Both the position numbers and the translations under genes were made by a program. A stretch of DNA of 64,000 nt, from positions 18,577,001 through 18,641,000 of the forward strand of contig NC_092680.1 of NCBI RefSeq assembly GCF_964355755.1, given 5' to 3'. Source of the stretch: Antedon mediterranea. Taxonomy: Eukaryota > Echinodermata > Crinoidea > Comatulida > Antedonidae. Below, piece by piece: positions 22,801 through 34,800 of this stretch. Below the pieces are notes generated by a model that saw only the letters and a program-made list of their open reading frames with translations, did not search any database and had not been told where the DNA came from. Position 1 is the stretch's first letter; every line of letters starts with the position of its first letter.

Positions 22801-25800
22801 ACAGGCTCTAATATTTCCAAATTTGGACCTCCAATCAGTAATTTTCCTAGCTCTTTTTCCTAGTAGATGGACAAGCTCCGGCTCTGTCCAGAAATTTATT
22901 GCAACATGAGGCATCCTTTAAAACATACGATACACTTAAACGTATAAAAGTATTGCCAGAGGTCAAAGACTTTCATTAAAATGTATCTAAATGTATGTTT
23001 TGCCACTAGTAATTATCCGGTTTAAGATGAATACTGTGTATAAACTAGGAATGTAAAATGTCATAAAATACCAATGCCTGGAATATTAAAATGGGCATAA
23101 AACTATTAAAACATTTGTGATACATTCACCAATTGCACAGCATTCAAATGATGACGATACTTCAAATCCAGATCTTGGTAATGCTCAACGAACACTGATC
23201 ACCAGACCCCTCCCCTCCACAGAAAGGCAGTGATAATCAGCGTGTGAAGTTGAAGTCACAAATCACGTGAACAGTCTTCAAGCTTTCCAGAAGAAAACAG
23301 ACTGGCACGGAATGAAAGTTGTAGTAACACTTTACAATCTTCAGTATGGTAAAACTAGCTGCAGTGTGAGATAACAGATGTTATCAAGCAAAGAGTACGA
23401 TACAAATTAAAATACCGCCAGACGTAATAAAAATTACAGGCCCAACAATAGAATAAAATATCGTCAATGCAGTAACACACACACAATATTGCAAAATGGT
23501 TGTTGGAGATGCAAATATAATAAAATATTTCACCAGCAAACCTGCAATAACAACTAGATTATCCAAAAAGACGTCAATACAGTTTAACAACACTTACCAC
23601 TAAACCTTCCCCCGATGCAAAGAAAGGAGAGCGATAATGCCACTGTGAGGTTAACACAATAATACGCACAGCCAGTATAATTTCTCAAGATGAAAAACCT
23701 GACTGACGGACGAAAAAGATGTTATCAATAAAAAACAATCAAAGTTAAAATTAGTGGTGCCACTCAGTTCAACGGCCACGCCTAGTACCCTACCAGGTGA
23801 TACGGCCTAATAAACTGTCCACTAATCCTTCAACTACAGCAAAAAAGTACAACTCCCGGTACGCATCGACTAACCCCGTCGATACGCTAATCAGCAAGTA
23901 TCCAAATGCCACAACACTGCGTGATTAACTTTACCGGTATGTTGTAATCTTCAATAAAGATATCCACTTCAATAAACTAACAAATGCACCGTAAGTACAA
24001 TAAGTTAATAGTTTCAGCAGAGGACGAAATACCTCGCAATCAACCCGATCACGTTAAGAATGCCAGCTGGCAATCAAGGCACCCGCCTCCCCACCAAAAA
24101 AAAAGATTACCGAGCTTTTGCTCGCAGCGCCAATGTTGTGATTTTAGGTCGGTGCTGGAATGGCCTGATAATGAAAGCTACTAGGCTTACCTTAACAGTC
24201 CCGCTTGTCCTAAATCACACAAGTATCCATAAGCAGTAAATCCAAATATCTTGGTCAATTCCGGTTGTGTCCGTTTCTCCTTGGTTCCTGCTTCGAATAG
24301 ACCAGCTCGGGCGGCGTCGAGGTCCCACGTTAACATTTGCATACCCCCTGTATGCAAATCAGGCTATCGGGGCGACGCCCTCGTTCGGTCGGCGGGGTGG
24401 TCTGTTTACCCAGCGGGCGCCGTTCACAACAATAGGATTATTGCAAATAGCTTGATTTCATGAGGAACTTCATTGCACAATGCATAATGAAAAGGGTTTG
24501 GGAGCCACCGTCACGACGCGTATGTACTAAACAACAAATCATGTACGCGTCATGACGTTTGCTCTCAAACCCCTCCCACCATGCGTTGTGCCTGCTATTT
24601 GGGATAAACCTTATATATCAATATAATATAGGCCTATCATCAGTTCCATTTACATGACAAAGCTTGCACTTTACTCACATGCTCTACAGTACTGAAATTA
24701 TCTTTATTTAGGGCATTAGATTTGGGTCACAGGAATGCTAACCAGTGGCTGAACCTAAAATCTAGGATTGTGACCTAGCTAGGCCTATTGTGCAAAAGTA
24801 CAGAACCTCCCATTACATTGTATTGTAAATGAAAAATAATTGGGAAAATTGATTTAAATTGTATTCCACTACAGAACTTAAAATTTATTCTTTTTTAGGT
24901 TCTTGAAAAATTTGACAATCGACCAATGAGCTTCAAAGAAATTCTGATTGACATTCAGAAGAACAATTACAAGGACATCAGGTAAGTGGTATTGACAAAG
25001 TATGATTAACCACAAATTGACACCCGATTCTTGTGTTGGTATCGCGTCTAGCTGTGTCATCATGTGCGGATGACAACAGGCCCATTACCAGCGCATCTAA
25101 TGCACTTGTCACTATACGACCCCCGGGAGAGGTGCGTCATTTGTCCTATGTGCGTCATACCTTTTGAATACCATGACGCACCCCTGCGTCAAATAAGTGA
25201 CTTACCTTTGGATGACCATGACACACCCATTTTGAAGAACAAGGACACATTTTGACCATGTTATGGTGGGTGGCAAAGTGACATTGACACACCAGTGTTG
25301 ATGTGACGTACCATTTGATTTGATTTTAAATAAAATAATTTTTTTCATCGTACAAGACAATATTTTCTAGGATGAAAATTGAATGAAACTGAAAATTGAT
25401 AAAGTTTTAGTTACTAAAACTATACACTGACAGAAATAACAATAACTTTGAAACCCATCTTTTTTTTTAAATTTCACCATTAATGGATATTAATTATGTA
25501 ATTATGTTAAGCTCTGTCTACACTATCAAACTTTATTTGACAAAAAAATGTGATGTGCCCATATATTGACATGATGATGTCATATTACTACCATATTTGA
25601 GAATGTCACTACCATATTTAGGCACATCACACTTTTTTTGTCAAACTAATTTGATAGTGTAGGTATAGCTTTACACAAATTATGTTATACAAATTTTATA
25701 AAAATAATTATTAATATTGATAATAATAAATAAATATTCAGTAGTTAAACATGCCAGGCAAAACAATGTATAATACGATGTCAGTAATACAAGGAAGGCT

Positions 25801-28800
25801 ATGGCAATGTATAAAATATTACAGTTACAGTACATAGATTACTGTAGCTAGAATTTGAATCAATTATTGACGTCAATATTATTATGCTAATAGGATAATA
25901 TATTAATGGGTGTAAGGCGTAAGCCCAAAATAGGATAAAAAGTAAATTGAATGACTAATAATTAATTATGAAAATACATTAACATAATATGGGTATTGTA
26001 CTGTCTAGCTGTGAATCACAATCATATTTTGATAATTTTAAATGTAATTAACTGATAATAAAATAGTTTAATAACTAATAAAAAAATTTACAGTACAAAA
26101 CAAAATAACAACATGCATACTATTACTGTAAAATAATTACATAATTTAACAAAAAATAAAGAAAGTAATTGTAGTTAACTTTTAGTTATTGGTTATAGAA
26201 TCAAGAAAATATAGTAATAAATAATAAAAAAAGTAATACTGTACTCTGTTATTGTGGGATGACAGTATAGCACCGTTTATTTATTTTACAAACAAAATAT
26301 TGAATACTCAAAGCAGAATACAATTTGTATGATTTTTTTAATTTCATTCAATTACCCATTTTTTCGTTTCATACAAATTTTTCATTTGGATACTGTGACT
26401 TCATTTCTGTGGTGTAGTAGGTAAGATTATTCACCATTGTATGGGAGCTTAAAATGACCACCTATTTCATAGATTATCAAATATAATGTATGCATCTGGG
26501 TGGTCATTTTAAGCTTCTATACTGTATGCCTATGATCAAAGTTTTTTTACACTGATTGGCAACATAAAGGTTTTTTATTAAAAAAGCTTGTTTTTGGTAC
26601 TTCTACTTTTTTTTAAAGTTTGTGTTTATTGTTTTCTCATTGAATATTTAAATAATACAATTTAATGCTGTTGCTAACATATTTAATTGAGCCTGTTCTG
26701 AACAACTGAAATGCAGTGGTGGAGGTATAGGATATTTTTTTAATATTGCTGGTGATATGATGGGTTTAATTAAATATACTGTAGGGGTTGAGATAGTTTT
26801 AATATGATGGTGCTAGCGTTGGTATTACATCATGGTTCAAACATAACGTCTAGTGATTGGTTGAAAGAGCATCGCATGACAAAATCTGAGCGGCAAATTT
26901 TGTTATTGCCTTGCCTTGCCATCGATCAAAGGTGCAAAAAATTGTAATTCAAGAGAAATTTTATTTTTGGTTTTTTGAAGTTTGTATTTTGTTATTTTAC
27001 TAATTAATTTATTTTACAGAACATTCTAATTTGGGTATTTTAAACTAACCATAGGTTTTTATTTTTTAAATTACTGTATCAGTAAATGTTTTTTAATGTT
27101 GTTGGATAGAGGATAGCTTTGTCATATAAAACATTAATTACCAACATTTTAACAAGTTATTATTTAACTATGTTTATTGATTATTGCTGTTAATATAATA
27201 ATAATAATTTCTCAGGCCTTGTCTTTTGAAAATTATAGGTGTGCTACAAATTGCACTCCTGAATACATTCAGGGGTGCTGTAGGTGTCGTGTGCTGTTTG
27301 TATTTTGGTGTGTAGAAGTTTACCAAATTAAGCGTGTTGTAAATCACACTCCTCAAGGGTAGTTTAGGAGTGTGTTAGGTGAGTGATCGCACTCGCTCGC
27401 TTTAAAAGACAAGGCCTGATTTCTGATCTGATTTTCATATTTATTACGTATGTACGTATGTAAGCGATAATTATAATAATGTGGATGGTATACTGAGGGG
27501 TAAAATGGAATATATACAAATATATTATTAGTCAAATTACAGTAACTACTAGTGCTTCTGTATTTATTTATTAAATATACAAATAACGAATGTTTATGAG
27601 TGCAATAGTATAAATAATTTCATAAATAAAAATTATTTGTTCAATTTTACAAACATCTATTATGTATTTTCTGATATAATGACACCTACAGTACTTTTAT
27701 TCAATTAATTCACTGCTAATGACAAGAATTTAGACTAATGTTGACTTTTGAAATCCCAATTTGATGGGGTTGTAAGTAGCATCTGTACATGGTTACTTCG
27801 GCTGCTCGATTGTTACTGCTGTCTGAGGGAGCCAGTGTGTGGGGGCTAAAGTGGCTGGGGCTTGTCAAAATATCAAAACATATCTTGCAACAGGATATTA
27901 AAGAAGACCAGAATTCCCTCTTCCATGTTATCTGAGATAACTTTATTAATTTGAAATCTCAAACTACTATACTGAGTACTGTAATGTTATGTATTGTACT
28001 GTAAACTTTGTGATGGTTATTTTTCAGGGGTACTGAACCATTTGCCTGTCTCAATGCAATGTTACATCTAGGGTGTCGTGGTAAAGAAAGCCCTTTCTAC
28101 AAAGTATCTGGACTTCACGGTATATATGGCTTAAGGGTAGGTAACGTCAGAAACAATCAATCAGCGTTACTTTATTAATTCTCGACAGTATTTTGTTTTA
28201 ACTTGTTTAATCCTCATTAATGTCATCTTATGATATAGTTGACTCTCCCAATGAACTCTCCGAAATTGGGAAATTAAAAACCAAATTTTGCTTGAGCTTT
28301 CAGATTTTTCAGAATCCCAGAATTTTTTTTAATCAGGCATATGAAGCTCTGTCAGTGTCACTACCCTTTTAGGGCATACCACACTTTTTTTGTCAAACTA
28401 GTTTGATAGTGTAGACAGAGCTTTAGGCCAGCCCAAGGGTGTCCGATATTGGGAGAGTTGCCAGGATATTAATTTAACCTAACAATGTTTATGTTGTTAC
28501 CCAAACATATTAACTTTACAACTATATTAATTCCTTCAGAAAACTCTACCCTCTGGCGTTGATGATTTGCTGGAAACATTAAATGAGGAGTCGGAACCGA
28601 CTTACGAAGGCAGTGATGACGCCATACGTCCACTTCCGATTAAGAAAAGACGTAAGTTATATCGTGACAAATTGATGATAAATTCATACCTTGGATTTGA
28701 TTGCATCTCTCCAATACAACATTACATTAACAATACGTCTTAAGGGAATTAATTAATTTTTTTGGGTTTTTAGCTGTTTACATTCTTCCTGTGAGCGCTC

Positions 28801-31800
28801 ACAGCTGTATACCATCTTTGGTGAGGTTCAAGAACCAGCAACCAGACAGTCCTACACCAAAGACTTCTTCTGTGAAGAGGTCTAGTAAGGATCACAGTCA
28901 TCGGACCTGGAAGAGCTCCATGAGAAGAGTTCATCGGCGTCCCCCAAACATTATACCTAGAATTATTTTGAAACCTTTAAAGCCACCACCTGGATATCAG
29001 GATAAAGATGCTACAGGTACGAGTGATTTTATTATTAACTTTAGTATTATTTACTCTAGACAATGGGGAGTAAAGTTGATAGTGAGTAAAGCCAGCCTTG
29101 TAGACGATCTTTCATAGTTAAATTAATTACCACCTAGTACTAATCCAACTTATATATAATAGTAATAACTCACTTTTCTACAATCAATGTATTTACAACA
29201 AGAATGTATTATTTCAAAAGAACTTTCAATTAGATTTGTGCAGAATGCAGAAATTGAACAAAATGAAAATAATTTAATATATCATTGTCTTTGTCAACTT
29301 TCAGGTGCATCTGTAGTGTCAGAAATTCGAACTAGCCGAAGGCTGTCTAAACGGAAATCTCATGATAACAAAACTTCATTTTCTGATGAAACTGTGACAA
29401 ATACTCCTCCACGTTGGCAAACAGTACAAGAGATATTAGCATCCGTGCCAGGCTACCTTGGAAAGGTTTGTGAACAGATTAGAATGTAGAGAAATGTTGT
29501 TTCATTTTATTTTATTTATTTATTTGACCAACAAACCATAATATAAAATACAGTATACAGAGATGAATTGGTCAGGGACTGCTAAAATAAGATTACTGTA
29601 ACTACAAGAGTCAGAAGTTCCATAAATAAATTTATGATAAACAATGTATTTAGCCGTGAATGTACAAAAAAAAAAGAACTAGTATTATGATTAATGTGTT
29701 TAGGCATATTGCCGAAAATTGATAACAGATTTAATTTCTGTCCCAGGATATAGACTATAAACACAAGGTTGCTCTACACAACAAGTTTTTGGGAGTACAT
29801 TAGGTTCGTTGTGAGAACAAATACTGACTCCACTCATCATAAATAATATCATGCTCACAACTTCCTTGTATGACTCTGCTTTTGGCCCAATTCCCATCCC
29901 TTTGGTAAACCATCAAAAACGCATTTTTCATATTTAAACCATGTTGGCACTCGTCCAGTCAATATATGCGTTACCTGTATAAGTCAACTGCTTGTTGTAA
30001 ACTTTGACCTTAAGTTAATGCCAGGCTGACAGACATTAGGAGCATTAATTTGTTGGATCTAGAGCTTGAACTTGTGTGTCAGCTATCTAGACTGTAGCCT
30101 CCTGTATCCTGTGAACCATACAGAGTCACCTGTCTTAAATCCCCCCCACTGCCCCCAAAGACAGGAGTTACTTGCTTCACCCTTTTACGACTGTGTCACC
30201 TTAGGTCATGTGACTACTGTCCACTATTACCATTTACAATGTTTACCAATTTTGTTTTTCATTGTTTTTTATAGTCTCGAAGAAAGATGAACAGGAGAGC
30301 TGGAGGTAAGAGTCTAACAGTATTCTTTTCAATTCTTATTTATTTATGCATACATAAAAAAAGATATGGTATAGTATTCAGTAGTCATGGAAACAATATC
30401 AGAAATTGCAATACATCAACCTCAGTAGTACATTGTGCTATTTTTTTCATTTAAAAAAAAAAGATACAAAGAAGACAATGTGTGAATGAAGATCAAAATA
30501 AGTAATATGGAATAATTACTTTAAGCATTGACCATCTAAGCAGTGTTGTCGACATGACAAGAAAACTAAAAAATATATATAATATTGACAAAAACAAATA
30601 TTACAAAAAATATAAAAAAAATTACATTCATATAATTCCAGTAAAATTCGTTTTGTTTGTATATTAGTATTATTATTATTAGTAAACTTGACCAAATTCT
30701 GTTTTCTTTTCTATCATAGGTTGTATTGACCTGGAAACACCTGATTCTATTCTAGCAAATACAAATTTAAGGGTTAGTTAACAATTGCCTTGGTGCTCCA
30801 AGGACCGTGTCAAATCTTTTCTACTGCAGTTACTGCAGTAAATACATTTTGTTTCACCTTTTTACACAATTATTTAGCATGGATTTTTTGGTAATCATAC
30901 TCACTGTTTAATGCAGTGAGACTGCTTCATAAACTTGACAAACTAAAATCATACATTGTTGCAGTAGATGTAATTACTGCAGTAACTGTCGCGAATGATT
31001 TTTACACGATCCCTTACTAAACAATGCTAAGAGTCAGAAACACCATTGGAAATATTGCTCCCTATTCTTTTTGAATAGTGTCGTTCTTTATTATACACAT
31101 GTCCATTGTATGTAAACAAGACCAACAGCTTTACATCCAATCCGAAGGAAGAGGCCAATAGAGTATCTGTCTTTGGCTCCAGTACAAGCAATGTGGGCTT
31201 TAACAGTTAAAATATGATAAACCATTATGCCATATTTCTTCTTTTTAGGCCCTTATCAATAAACATACCTTTGCCAGCCTGCCACCAAATTATCAACACA
31301 AGTTAATTACCCTGCTTCCTGAACCTGATCGATATAGAGGCTCAGATAATGTCTTAAGGTAAAGCACAATTTGTTTTATTAATTTGAATTTATTAATTAG
31401 AAATGTTCCAATGCTGCAATGCCTTCTTGTTCTTCTTGTTAATGTTTTGCGAAGTAATTAAAACTTTTAATGATTCTGAAACAATAACAAGGAAAAACAT
31501 TTTTAAAAAGTTAATTGTAACATTTTGATATTGTATATACGTTTCTGCACTTTTATTTAATTACCGATAACTAAGACCCCATTTACACTTCATCGACGAT
31601 TTCGAAGTCGGCCCGACGCCGGCTTTCTTTTTAGCCTGCAATGTGTTTACACTTACCCAAAAAGCCGGCCTCGGGCCCCTACTATTGTGTTTACACTTGC
31701 TCTCGCGGAAGAGTGCTCGATGATACGATTTTGCTACATTCACGTCATATCCGCTCATGTTAAAAAGTTGTCGATCTACACTAGGCCTAGGCCTATCAAC

Positions 31801-34800
31801 TTTATCAAAAAAGAATCAAATAACGGTATTTAATATGGATCAAAACAATTGTATTATTGCTTTACTACTAATGTTTGCGTCTCGTTTTCTAAAGAATAGT
31901 AGTAGATAATACGCCTTTTTTACTAAACGGAAGACATCTTCGATCAATGAAAACACAAACAATGCCGTTCAACGAAGCGTAACTAACAGAAATAACATAG
32001 CGTTTTCAGCCTATTTTCGGAGGACAAGTTACTTAAAAATTCGTAACTCCTCAACGGACAGTCGTATGGACAAAATTTGTACTGTAAAATGTTCTTTAAA
32101 GATTAGCCTATATAACTGTGTGATTGAAAAAAATTAAAATTTTTTTTTTCACTTCTTAAGTCCATCGAAAAAAACACCACAGTTTATAAGCATAGGCGCC
32201 GCATGGTGTCCTGAAATCCCATGAAAACGCTATGTTATTTCTGTTGGTTACGCTTCGTTGCACGGCATTGTTTGTCATAGATCGAAGATGTCTTCGTTTC
32301 GTGAAAAAGGCGTATACTAAATTCACCAATTTAATTTCAATGAAGAATTTCCGATTCATCAGCAATAAGTTTCGTAAACTTAAAGCTATAGTTGACCCAG
32401 AACGTTCATTTTATGACCGCGAGTGTTTACACTATACGAAGTGCCGGCCCGAAGCCCGCAATTGCCGGCCCGAAGCCCGCAATTGCCGGCCCGAAGCCTA
32501 CTCTAGACTAGGCTCAAAATTGAGCCCGCTCGAGGCCGGCTCGGTTGTTCCCAGAGTGTTTACACTTGTGCACTTTTGGCTCGGAGCCGGCCTCGGGCTC
32601 GCTAAAAGCTGAAGTGTAAATGGGGTCTAATGTTGAAGACTAGATGTGAGACTAGGCCATTAAAGAAAGCAGTGCTCATATTGTGTTTACGGCGTAAAAT
32701 AGACAAACGCACCATAGGTTTGTTTTTAATCGTGGAGCATTCACCCAGCCAATTCCTGAGTGTGCTATAGAATCATTAAATAGAACATTTGCCATGCGGT
32801 AGACTTGATAATGAACTGTATGGATATGAAATTGATCAATCAGATAGTAAGAATAAACTTGGGTTATAATGATTATATTTAATTTTCTTTTCTCAAGGAT
32901 ATCATCTTCTGCAATGAGTAATGAGTTCTTTGCAAGGGCGTGCACAAGTTGGCGTGAAAGTCTATCAGAAGGAGACTTCATGCCAGAAGCTCAGTTGAAA
33001 ATTAAACAAGAATTAGAAAAGGAAAAGGTTAAACTTGATCCGTGGAAGGTACGGCTCTTGTTTTTGGTTTCACCTGAATGTATTTTTGTAGTGGAACTGT
33101 AGGTTGGTGTTAACTGATGAAAGTGAATTTCCATTAAAATTTACAAACATTTTTCCGCCTAGGCCTAGCTCTGAATTAAGTTTTCCGTAAAGCTCAAGTA
33201 GCGATCGCAATGTAGGCCAGGCTAGAGATATTACGTGACTGCAAGCAGATTGACGACACATTTTTTTTTTCTTTGCATCACTCAAATAGATAAAAACGAG
33301 GTTCCTGAATTCAGAATACTAAATTAAATAAAATACAGATAAAAATAAACATATTATACACATATTAGGCAATGAACATTAATTCGAAACCACCCGGTGA
33401 TATACCGAAATTTAATTAATTAATTTGAAACGATAAAGATGAGGAAATCTGTGAGAATGAGAAAAAGTCGCCCCAACCGAGACTCGAACTCAGACCGCCT
33501 GCTTGATATGCAGATGTCCTAACCATTAGACCACTGGGGCTTTCATGGTATTGTTCAAACTAGATTGGATAGCAACTCTTTAATATTCTCGGCGTGGTAT
33601 GGCGGAACAGCACTAGTCCTCAGTTGTACGCACGCGCACCAGAGATCAAATTGATACGCCCTCATCTTTCGGTATTTTTATTCACGGGTCGGGATCTCCG
33701 AAGAGATACTTTTATATATATAAACACATTAGGCAATGAACATTAATTCAAAACCACCCGGTGATATACTGAAATTTAATTAATTACATGTACACTAGCA
33801 AGAGTATGTACATGCGCTGTGAAGAGGGTTTGTTTATTTTCGTTAACAAAATTTAATGTAATTATAATTACAAACAAAGTAAATTGTTCATACATAGTTT
33901 TTGTGTAATTATAAATTATTTTTTTATTTTATGAATTATTTTTAGATTTAATTACATGCATATACAATTTTTTTTATTTAGGTAAAACATTTTGAGCCTG
34001 TTTGGGGTCAAAGTACCATACCGAAAAATCCAGATACAAACTCGTCTATTGAGCTTGTATCAACTTCACCAACCAAGACGTCACCGGTGAAAATAATAGA
34101 GAAACAGCAGTCAGCGCTTTCAGCTACTGTGAAGCCTGTAATTACCACTGTAGCAGCTATACGAAGTCCAGTTGTGACAAGATCAGTCACCGCAACTTAC
34201 AGACCTAGTCACGTTTCTGATGCAAAGTCAGAGCTGTCTGATAGTACGGCAGCGCATTGTGTAACCACATCAGATTGCAATACAAAAACAATACCAAGTG
34301 TTAGTGTGCCAGTTGTTACGACGAGCACAGCAACAACCAAAGCAGATTTAGACATTGTCAACGTTAAAAGTGAACTTAGTAATTCTCCATCGTCTTTACA
34401 AGTGTCAACATCGTCATCGTCAACAATTAATAGTTCTCATTTCTCGTGTAGTAATCTACTTTCCAGTATGGCAGCTGAAAGCCAGAGGAATAGACAGTCT
34501 GCTGGCGAGTCTAGTGTAACGTCTTGTAAATCTGTCTCGAAATTAGCTGAAATGCTTCAAAAACCATCGCAAATTATGTCCGCAGATAAAAATAATAAAC
34601 GTCCTTCCACGGAAGTAAATCCTGTATCACCGGAGAAACGGTTACGAGAAGATACACCACAAGTGAAACATCAACCGCGAATTATCCTAAAGTTTACCAA
34701 AGGAAAAACGACACCACATGTTCGTATGCAAACAGAAATAAAACCAGTGAAAACTACAATACAAGTAAAACGTCCGTTGCCTAGAGTGAAAGGACAAACA

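Larger units (their letters stand above)
17370..24431 (-). mobile_element. Pol-less Ty3/Gypsy-type LTR retroelement encoding Gag-PHD and a TatD-like protein
   Basis: A 7,062-bp insertion in ASXL intron 1, read on the minus strand. Direct terminal repeats of 298 bp (17370-17667 and 24134-24431) look identical and begin TGTTGTGA and end TCACAACA. The target duplication is ATAG (17366-17369 and 24432-24435). A candidate primer-binding site sits inside the 5' LTR and a purine tract abuts the 3' LTR. In element order: a leader of about 1.2 kb, gag (22914-20461), a PHD exon (19927-19667) and a zinc finger-TatD-like frame (19633-17954). No reverse transcriptase, RNase H, protease or integrase motif is present in any frame, so mobilisation must rely on a partner element. 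Near-identical LTRs and open frames indicate a young insertion. Confidence 0.92.

Noticed and set aside
23384-23593. 69-codon hydrophobic frame in the retroelement leader, possible envelope-like peptide
   Set aside because: No ATG start, no signal or motif, and low-complexity composition; it is an AT-rich chance frame.
17668-24133. Possible hidden pol (RT/RNase H/integrase) in the LTR element
   Set aside because: No YxDD, integrase HHCC or DDE, or aspartic protease DTG pattern appears in the long frames, and the remaining gaps are too short.
32232-32612. 126-codon frame with a CRPEARN repeat
   Set aside because: Located inside the foldback transposon arm and its short GC repeat; no similarity to a transposase.
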